Source: Acetobacteraceae bacterium (GTDB lineage Bacteria; Pseudomonadota; Alphaproteobacteria; Acetobacterales; Acetobacteraceae). Taken from it: a stretch of DNA of 43,556 bases. Position 1 is the stretch's first letter, and each line of letters starts with the position of its first letter. Both the position numbers and the translations under genes were made by a program. Under the pieces are notes generated by a model that saw nothing but the letters and a program-made list of their open reading frames with translations, ran no database searches and was not told the origin of the DNA. This document shows positions 34,501 to 40,039 of the stretch, piece by piece. The stretch is taken from assembly GCA_022842185.1 (NCBI GenBank), contig JALHQB010000044.1, positions 1-43,556 on the forward strand, given 5' to 3'.

Positions 34501-34928
34501 TGGCCTATAAGGACGAATACGAAGTCGCTCGCCTGCACAGCCTGCCGGACTGGAAGGATGCGCTGGCGCATGGCTTCACCGGCACGCAGCGGATCGAGAT
34601 GCACCTCGCACCGCCCGCCCTGGGCGAGCGCAAGCGGGTGTTCGGCCAGTGGATGCTGACCGCGATGTCCCTGCTGCGCCATGGCAAGCTTCTGCGTGGC
34701 TCTGCGCTGGACCCGTTCGGCCGCACCGAGGAACGGCGCATGGAACGCGCCTTGTCGGGTGAGTTCCGTGCCGGTGTCGAACGGCTCATGGCCAACCCCG
34801 CGCTGGCAGCGGAATGGGCGGAAGCCTGGGCGGGCGTGAAGGGGTTCGGGCCGATCAAGGCGCGCAACCTGGCGGCGACGCGGAGCAGGCTGGCGGTGAT
34901 CGAGGCGCCGGCGATGGCGGCGGAGTAG
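31566..34928 (+). CDS. Indolepyruvate ferredoxin oxidoreductase, fused alpha-beta chain
   Basis: A 1120-residue enzyme that oxidatively decarboxylates arylpyruvates (indolepyruvate, phenylpyruvate) to aryl-acetyl-CoA, passing electrons to ferredoxin. Domain order: N-terminal pyrimidine-binding domain (about 15-400, with GFISGYRGSPLGGFD), thiamine diphosphate domain (CPGCPH near 435, GDGTWAHSG near 498), an Fe-S cysteine cluster from about 636 (CEDCGDC and CNQDLSC), then the gamma-like domain (MAGVGGQGVSSLAAIL near 720), ending in a C-terminal DUF6537-like region. It is a one-chain form of what archaea make as IorA and IorB. The ATG at 31566 has GGAG upstream. A two-hairpin element follows 3 bases after the stop. 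Confidence 0.92.
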   Translation: MTVMGSIIRPDATLEERWDATGGPVLLTGTQALVRLPMLRQEMDAALGWKTGGFISGYRGSPLGGFDKELARQQKRLRAHDIVFQPGLNEDLAATAIWGSQQVGLTPGQTVDGVFGIWYGKGPGIDRSGDVLRHGNSAGTMPKGGVIALAGDDPSSKSSTITSGCEYAFMDAEIPVLDPADVGEVLEFGLKGIALSRYAGLWAGIKCVADTMDASMTVVLDPARYVTRDPVGMPMPPDGLHIRLRDTPIAQEERLRHFKLPAAVAFARANGFDRMVLDGPNARFGIAVRGKAYAVFRQALEEAGISETFAREHGLRIWKVGLAWPLDAEAARAFADGLEEILVIEDRRPVIEPQLRDALFHAPVRPRVTGKKDENGRPLLSDLTELDIGQILRALATRLPAPLRTNRLHERIAELDALASQQTVPLHLRDPYFCPGCPHNSSTKIPEGSRALAGIGCHYLAKNMDRNSDLFTQMGGEGMPWIGQAPFTTEQHVFANIGDGTWAHSGSLTVRFAVASKANMTFKVLVNSAVAMTGGQTPEGEIDVPHIAAQLHAEGVARIEIVSDDPDRHSDNPLIPAGTGFHHRSELDAVQRTLREVKGVTAIIYDQECATERRRKRKRDLAPKAERRVMINPRVCEDCGDCSRASNCLAVEPVDTAFGRKRKIDQSACNQDLSCVQGFCPSFVTLVGAKPAEHHVVASGAAPPEPVRPEVQGEAWNLLMAGVGGQGVSSLAAILAQAAHLEGRPVRSLDFLGLAQKGGGVYAQLRIGAAGADADSIAGARIAAGGTDLLIAADMVVAHGRTARPLLGAARTVAVVNADLAPTAQFVKDTSTRYHGAEMLESIRTACRDTIALAGSTRVAEELGDAVYLNVYLLGIAYQRGLVPLSSEAILRALELNGAQVTLNKEAFARGRAAALEELSPPAAVAETVDALVARRVADLTAYQNARYARDYEAFVTKIRAVGDERLTRAVATQLHRLMAYKDEYEVARLHSLPDWKDALAHGFTGTQRIEMHLAPPALGERKRVFGQWMLTAMSLLRHGKLLRGSALDPFGRTEERRMERALSGEFRAGVERLMANPALAAEWAEAWAGVKGFGPIKARNLAATRSRLAVIEAPAMAAE

Positions 34929-34930
34929 AA

Positions 34931-35002
34931 GTTGGAGGGGCGCTGCCCCTCCAAACCTCCCCGCCAGGGACCAACGGGTCCCTGGACCGCGGGTATTTGG
35001 TT
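34931..35002 (+). terminator. Two-hairpin 3' element, copy C
   Basis: Hairpin 1 has a 10-bp stem (34932-34941 with 34945-34954). Hairpin 2 has a 9-bp stem (34964-34972 with 34977-34985, CCAGGGACC paired with GGTCCCTGG). ACCGCGGG and TTTGG follow, and then TTTTG. Same plan and orientation as copy A. It sits right after the indolepyruvate oxidoreductase stop. Confidence 0.65.
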
Positions 35003-35102
35003 TTGTGCGCGGCGGTTCTGCTCCTTTACTGGGAGCGGGCTATGTGCCCAGCGCCCAGAATGATGATGGCGCCGTGCGCCGCACGCCCTTCAGCCCTACC
35101 TG

Positions 35103-35178
35103 CCCGACGCCAAGTCCCGGCGGTCCAGGATGCCCCAGCATCCTGGTGGGGTGGTCTGGAGGGGCAAAGCCCCTCCAT
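35103..35178 (-). terminator. Two-hairpin 3' element, copy D
   Basis: Minus-strand reading: hairpin 1, 9 bp (35157-35165 with 35169-35177, 3-base loop); CCACCCCACCA linker; hairpin 2, 9 bp (35125-35133 with 35138-35146); then ACCGCCGGGACTTGGCG and GGGCAGG. It begins 4 bases after the stop of the amine-oxidase-like gene and mirrors copy C across the convergent gap. Confidence 0.65.
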
Positions 35179-35181
35179 CCT

Positions 35182-36660
35182 TCACGGCAGCCCCATCGCC
35201 TGCCGGATCCGCGGGTTGCCCTCAGGCCGTGCTTCGGGGTCGATCTGCCGGGCCGCGCGCAGCCCGGATTCGATCGCCCCTTCCACCCAGCCTGATTTCA
35301 GCGACGTCCAATCCCCCGCGAAGTGGATGCGCCCTTCCGGCTTTTCCCATTCGCGCACCATCCACCCGCCGCCGATCGGGATGCCGGCGAAGGACCCGCG
35401 GATCCAGGGCTGATCGCCCCAGGAGAAGTGGTCCAGGAAGGTCGGTTCATCGACGAAATCGGGTTCCTCGCGGCGGAAATCGGCCAGGAAATCCTGCGCG
35501 CGGGATGCCGCCGGCCGGTCCAGATACGCCTGCGCGTTGGCGCCGTTCAGATAGAAGAACACGTTTCCGCGCCCGCCCGGTTCATTGCCGGTGATGTCGA
35601 TGATGCGTTCCCACGGCCGGTCGCCGCCCATCACCGGCCAGCCGCGGATGTTCTGCTTCAGCCATTGCGGGCTGCGCGTCTGCAGGACGACCTTGACGGT
35701 CTTCTCCCACTCCATTTCGCGGAACATGCGCTGCTTGGGCGCGGACCAGCCTGGCGTGACCTGGATGCCATCCATCACGCTGAACGGGATGGTCGAGACC
35801 ACGGCATCGCCGGTGAACTCCCGCCCGTTCTGCACCGTGACGCGGATGCGCCCGCCGGATTGGTCGATGGCGCGCACCGGGCTCCCGAGCGCGATCCGCT
35901 GCATCCCGATCGCCTGCGCCATCGCCTGCGGCAGGCGGTGGTTGCCCTGCGCCACGCGGAACAGGTTCTGGTCGCCGAAATGATAGGCGAGGTCAGGCAG
36001 GATGCTCAGCGCCTGCGCCGTATGCGTCTCGGTCCCCGCATGGGCATCCAGCAGCGACAGGAAGGCATCGGACGCGCCGACCTCCTTCAATATCGCCCCC
36101 AGCGTGGCGTTGCCGAGCCGTTCGAGCACCGCCTCATCGGCCGGCCAGCGATGGTCGAGCACGGTGTCGGTGTCGAACCCCGCCAGAACCAGGTACCTCC
36201 AGAGATTCGACGCCACCGTCATGTTGCGTTCGGATGGGTGCAGCGGTAGGGGCCAGTCGGTCAGGTTGGCGGAATTGATCCGGTTGCCCTGCACGACATA
36301 TCGCGGCAGGCCGTCATTCAGCCCCAGCAGCGGCATGCGGAACTGCCGCAGGTAATGCAGAACATAGGGCATGTTGGCGCGGAAATGCCCGCCGCCCGCC
36401 TCGGTCCACTGGCCTTCGGGCAGCGGTACGGATAGCAACCGGCCGCCGACGCGGTCCTGGTATTCGATGACCGTGACGTCATGGCCGGCGCGCAGCAGGG
36501 ACAGCGCCGCGGTCAGGCCGGACATGCCCGCGCCCAGCACCAGCATGTGCCGCCGCGCCGGCGCCTGCGCGATGGCGGGTGCGGCCAGCGCCCCCGCACC
36601 GAACAATGCCAGCGCGCCGCGCCGGCCGAACCCTGCTGTCGTCATGTCCTGCCTGTTCAT
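35182..36660 (-). CDS. Exported flavin amine oxidase (MAO-like)
   Basis: About 492 residues. A Tat-type signal (GFGRRGALALFGAGALAAPAIA) is followed by the FAD-binding Rossmann motif LVLGAGMSGLTAALSLLRAG and VGGRL. The C-terminal IHFAGDWTSLKSGWVEGAIE closes the FAD site as in monoamine oxidases and L-amino acid oxidases. It should oxidise an amine or amino acid in the periplasm; the substrate is unknown. Three starts are possible: GTG 36702 (overlapping the upstream stop), ATG 36660, and ATG 36645 with AGGCAGGAC before it. All leave the signal intact. It directly follows another Tat-exported flavoenzyme. Confidence 0.87.
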   Translation of the reverse strand: MNRQDMTTAGFGRRGALALFGAGALAAPAIAQAPARRHMLVLGAGMSGLTAALSLLRAGHDVTVIEYQDRVGGRLLSVPLPEGQWTEAGGGHFRANMPYVLHYLRQFRMPLLGLNDGLPRYVVQGNRINSANLTDWPLPLHPSERNMTVASNLWRYLVLAGFDTDTVLDHRWPADEAVLERLGNATLGAILKEVGASDAFLSLLDAHAGTETHTAQALSILPDLAYHFGDQNLFRVAQGNHRLPQAMAQAIGMQRIALGSPVRAIDQSGGRIRVTVQNGREFTGDAVVSTIPFSVMDGIQVTPGWSAPKQRMFREMEWEKTVKVVLQTRSPQWLKQNIRGWPVMGGDRPWERIIDITGNEPGGRGNVFFYLNGANAQAYLDRPAASRAQDFLADFRREEPDFVDEPTFLDHFSWGDQPWIRGSFAGIPIGGGWMVREWEKPEGRIHFAGDWTSLKSGWVEGAIESGLRAARQIDPEARPEGNPRIRQAMGLP

Positions 36661-36698
36661 GCTGTTGCCGTTGATCTTCGCCGCAAGCCGGTTAAACG

Positions 36699-38123
36699 TC
36701 ACCCAAGGATCCCCTGGCGGCGCGGCGGCGCGAACACATTGTCCGGGTCGATCCGCCGCTTCATCGCCGCCAGCCGGGGCAGGTTCGCGCCGTAATAGGC
36801 CTGGGCCGGCGCCGCGAGGCCCGGATCGGGGAAGTTCTGGAACGACCCGCCCGGCCCGCCGGCGATGCGGGCGATCGCCTCATGGAAGTCCCGCTGCCAG
36901 GCCAGGGACCGATCCAGCCGCGTGCCGACATCCTCGGGCTTCCAGGTCAGTTCGGTGCCCATGATCCACTCGGCCTGCCGATGGACATAGGCGGTGGCGT
37001 CGGGGGCGATGGCGCGGATGCGGCCGCCGACATGGAACATCTTGAAATCGGCCTCGCCGCCCGTGCCGGGCCAGGCGGCGCAGCGGCGCATCGCGTCCTC
37101 CACCAAGGCCTGCGGCATGCGGCCGGCGAAATGCGATGTCTCCTGATACCGGTTGGGCAGGCCGGCTTCGCTCAACGCATCCTGCGCGGCCCAGTAGGTG
37201 TTCTCCACCACCTCCCGATGCGCGGGGGCGCCGATGGGGGCGAGGATGTCGTCCACCTCGCGCGCGGTGCCGCGCAGCTGGCCCAACACCACCACCTCGG
37301 GCCGCGGCCCGGCGATCAGCGACACCTTGCTGCCCATCCGGTCGGGCGCCGCCTCCAGCGCCTGCACCAGGCGCCAAAGCGCCTCATCCGGCCGGGCTGA
37401 CCAACGCAGGCGGAACCAGGTCATCGGTTCGGCCGCCACCGGGCGCAGCGTCCAGCCCACCGCCGCGCCGAGCGTCCCGCCACCGCCGCCGCGGACCGCC
37501 CAGAACAGTTCGGAGTCGTCGGTGGCGGAGGCGCGGCGGATGCTGCCATCCGCCAGCAGGATATCGGCCGCCACAACCGCATCGCAGCCCATGCCGCGGT
37601 CGCGCATGGCAAAGCCGATGCCGCCGCCCATCAGGAAGGCGGATGCGCCCACCTCCAGGCAGCGACCATGCGTCAGGCACAGGTCGCGGGCGCGCAGCGC
37701 GGCATAGACCTCGCCATTGTTCACGCCGCCACCCAGCCGCACCAGCCCATCGCTGCCGGCCGCCACGGTGTTCATGCGCCGCAGGTCGATCAGCAACCCC
37801 TCGGTGGTGCTGGCGCCGGCATAGGAATGGCCGCCGCTGCGCAGCACGAAAGGCATGGCGTGGTCGCGCGCCCAGCGGATGGCGGCGGTCAACCCTTCGG
37901 GCGAGGTGACGCGCAGCAGCGCCTGCGGGGCCACGCTGTCATAGCGCAGGTTCTGCGGCAGCACCGCGGCGGCGAAGCCATCCATGCCGGGGCGCAGCAC
38001 CTGCCCTGTGGAGGCCAGGGCACGCCAGGCGGCGTCGCTGGGGGTTGCCTTGCTGGCGCGCGGCAGCGCCAGGAAACCGCTCGCGGCCGCCAGCAGCCCG
38101 CGACGTCCGATTGCGGTGGACAT
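36699..38123 (-). CDS. Exported FAD-binding oxidase, berberine-bridge type
   Basis: A 474-residue flavoprotein of the PCMH/BBE family. A twin-arginine signal (AIGRRGLLAAASGFLALPRASKA) suggests export in folded form. RSGGHSYAG holds His99 and HGRCLEVG holds Cys155, aligned with the pair that binds FAD bicovalently in berberine-bridge and oligosaccharide oxidases. The C-terminal AYYGANLPRLAAMKRRIDPDNVF is the BBE domain. Members oxidise sugars, alkaloids or other alcohols with oxygen and release peroxide. Its stop overlaps a GTG start candidate of the downstream amine-oxidase-like gene, so the two may be coupled. It is divergent from the acyl-CoA dehydrogenase gene. Confidence 0.88.
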   Translation of the reverse strand: MSTAIGRRGLLAAASGFLALPRASKATPSDAAWRALASTGQVLRPGMDGFAAAVLPQNLRYDSVAPQALLRVTSPEGLTAAIRWARDHAMPFVLRSGGHSYAGASTTEGLLIDLRRMNTVAAGSDGLVRLGGGVNNGEVYAALRARDLCLTHGRCLEVGASAFLMGGGIGFAMRDRGMGCDAVVAADILLADGSIRRASATDDSELFWAVRGGGGGTLGAAVGWTLRPVAAEPMTWFRLRWSARPDEALWRLVQALEAAPDRMGSKVSLIAGPRPEVVVLGQLRGTAREVDDILAPIGAPAHREVVENTYWAAQDALSEAGLPNRYQETSHFAGRMPQALVEDAMRRCAAWPGTGGEADFKMFHVGGRIRAIAPDATAYVHRQAEWIMGTELTWKPEDVGTRLDRSLAWQRDFHEAIARIAGGPGGSFQNFPDPGLAAPAQAYYGANLPRLAAMKRRIDPDNVFAPPRRQGILG

Positions 38124-38244
38124 GAAACGCGAATCCCGTGTTCGTCTCGTTGGGCGGACGATCTAGCGCAGGCCGTAACCGCACGGAATGGGGTGTCAGC
38201 GCGATCCGGGGCGCCTATTGAAGAAGGCAGGGAGCCACAACGCC

Positions 38245-39393
38245 ATGACCACATCCTTCGACCTGCCCGAGGCCACGCGCGAGCTGCAATCCGTCGCCCG
38301 CGACTTCGCCGCCGAGGTGCTCGCCCCCAACGCCCGCCGCTGGGATGAGGAGCGGCATTTTCCCGTCGATGAGATGCGACAGGCGGCGGCGCTGGGGATG
38401 GCCGCGCTGTATGTGCGCGAGGAATCGGGCGGGTCGGGACTGACGCGCCTGGATGCGGCCGTGGTGTTCGAGGCATTGGCGACCGGCTGCCCCACCGTCT
38501 CGGCCTATCTGTCCATCCACAACATGGTCGCCTGGATGATCGACCGCTTCGGGTCGGACGCCCAGCGTGCGGAACATCTGCCGAGCCTGGTGACGATGGA
38601 GCGCATCGCGTCCTACGCGCTGACCGAACCCGGCGCGGGGTCGGACGCCGCGGCGTTGCGCACGCGGGCGACACGCGACAATGAAGGCTATGTGCTGAAT
38701 GGGACGAAGCAGTTCATCTCGGGCGCAGGCGTATCCGATCTGTACCTGACGATGGTCCGCACCGGCGGCGATGGGCCATCCGGTGTGTCCGCCTTGCTGG
38801 TGCCCAAGACAACGGTGGGCCTGTCCTTTGGCGTCAGCGAACGAAAGATGGGCTGGAACGCGCAACCAACCCGGCAGGTGGTGTTCGAGGACGCTCGCGT
38901 GGACGCGACCGCGCTGCTGGGCGACGAAGGGCAGGGGTTCCGCTTCGCCATGGCTGGTCTCGATGGCGGAAGGCTGAACATCGCGGCCTGCTCGTTGGGC
39001 GGCGCGGAGGCGGCACTCGACATCGCGCTGGCCTATACGCGGGAACGTCGCGCCTTCGGACGCGCGATCAGCGACTTCCAGAATACGCAGTTCAAGCTGG
39101 CGGATATGCGAACCGAGCTCGAAGCGGCGCGGTCATTGTTGTGGCGTGCCTGTGCCAAGCTGGATGCGGGTGCGCCGGATGCCACCGCCTTCTGCGCCAT
39201 GGCGAAGCGCTTCGTCACGGATACCGGGTCCCGCGTCGCCGATGACGCACTGCAACTGCTCGGCGGCTACGGCTATCTGGCGGATTACGGTGTCGAGAAG
39301 ATAGTGCGCGACCTGCGCGTCCACCGGATCCTGGAAGGCACCAACGAGATCATGCGCATGATCGTCGCGCGCGGCATGCTCGCCGCGCGCTGA
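38245..39393 (+). CDS. Acyl-CoA dehydrogenase, isobutyryl-CoA dehydrogenase-like
   Basis: A 382-residue FAD enzyme that introduces a 2,3 double bond into a short acyl-CoA. YLSIHNMVAWMIDRFG and IASYALTEPGAGSDAA closely follow the isobutyryl-CoA dehydrogenase (ACAD8) pattern, so a role in valine breakdown is likely. The catalytic Glu is expected in HRILEGTNEI near residue 369. LLGGYGYLADY is the usual C-terminal block. AGGGAG precedes the ATG at 38245. Other valine genes (mmsA, mmsB, echA) are not in the window. It is convergent with the next gene, 9 bases apart. Confidence 0.9.
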   Translation: MTTSFDLPEATRELQSVARDFAAEVLAPNARRWDEERHFPVDEMRQAAALGMAALYVREESGGSGLTRLDAAVVFEALATGCPTVSAYLSIHNMVAWMIDRFGSDAQRAEHLPSLVTMERIASYALTEPGAGSDAAALRTRATRDNEGYVLNGTKQFISGAGVSDLYLTMVRTGGDGPSGVSALLVPKTTVGLSFGVSERKMGWNAQPTRQVVFEDARVDATALLGDEGQGFRFAMAGLDGGRLNIAACSLGGAEAALDIALAYTRERRAFGRAISDFQNTQFKLADMRTELEAARSLLWRACAKLDAGAPDATAFCAMAKRFVTDTGSRVADDALQLLGGYGYLADYGVEKIVRDLRVHRILEGTNEIMRMIVARGMLAAR

Positions 39394-39402
39394 CCAAGGC
39401 TT

Positions 39403-39897
39403 TCAGCGCAGCGGCACATCCGCCTTGCTGTCGGCATATTCCTTCTTCGGGTCCATCCCCAACAGCAGCTTGATGCCGGCGAAGATGCTCGATTCATTGA
39501 GCCAGATTTCGGCGGCGCGCGGCTCGAACCGCAGCAGCACCAACTTGGGATCGTCCTTACCGCCTTCATACCAGGCAGCCACGAAGCGGTTCCACAGCCG
39601 GTCGATCACCGCTCGGTCAGTGTCCACCCGCAGATTGCCCTGCATCAGCGCGAACAGGTCATGTCCCTTATCCGCAAAACTGATCACGCCATCGTGCGAG
39701 TCCGTGCCCAAGGTCTCGACAATGTCGTTGTCCTTGACGGTGAAGAACCAGATCGGCCCGCTGTTGTCGTCGCCGTCGAACTGCGCCGTCATCGGGCGCA
39801 TCAGGGGTTCGGCGACCATGGTGACGCCCAGCATGACTGTCATATCGGCCCGAAGCGCCTTCCAGAGCTTCGCCGTGATTTCCGCGTCGCGATCCAT
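39403..39897 (-). CDS. Pyridoxamine 5'-phosphate oxidase-fold (general stress 26-like) protein
   Basis: A 164-residue split-barrel protein. MRPMTAQFDGDDNSGPIWFFT near 35-55, a conserved Asp-rich FADKGHDLFALMQGNLRV and VLLRFEPRAAEIWLNE match the PNPOx-like general-stress-protein-26 family, which binds flavin or another cofactor. True PNPOx activity is not implied. GGAGAAG precedes the ATG at 39897; longer in-frame starts run into non-family sequence. Confidence 0.85.
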   Translation of the reverse strand: MDRDAEITAKLWKALRADMTVMLGVTMVAEPLMRPMTAQFDGDDNSGPIWFFTVKDNDIVETLGTDSHDGVISFADKGHDLFALMQGNLRVDTDRAVIDRLWNRFVAAWYEGGKDDPKLVLLRFEPRAAEIWLNESSIFAGIKLLLGMDPKKEYADSKADVPLR

Positions 39898-40039
39898 TCC
39901 GCTTCTCCGTTCCGGGGGTCTGACCATCAGAACAGTCCCGGAGGCGCGAAGTTGCCGTGGTGTGTTCGGCGCGGCGCAGGCGCCTGTGTTGAGCAAGCTC
40001 TTCACGCGCCTGACTGACTCCAGTCCGGCGCGATTTGCT

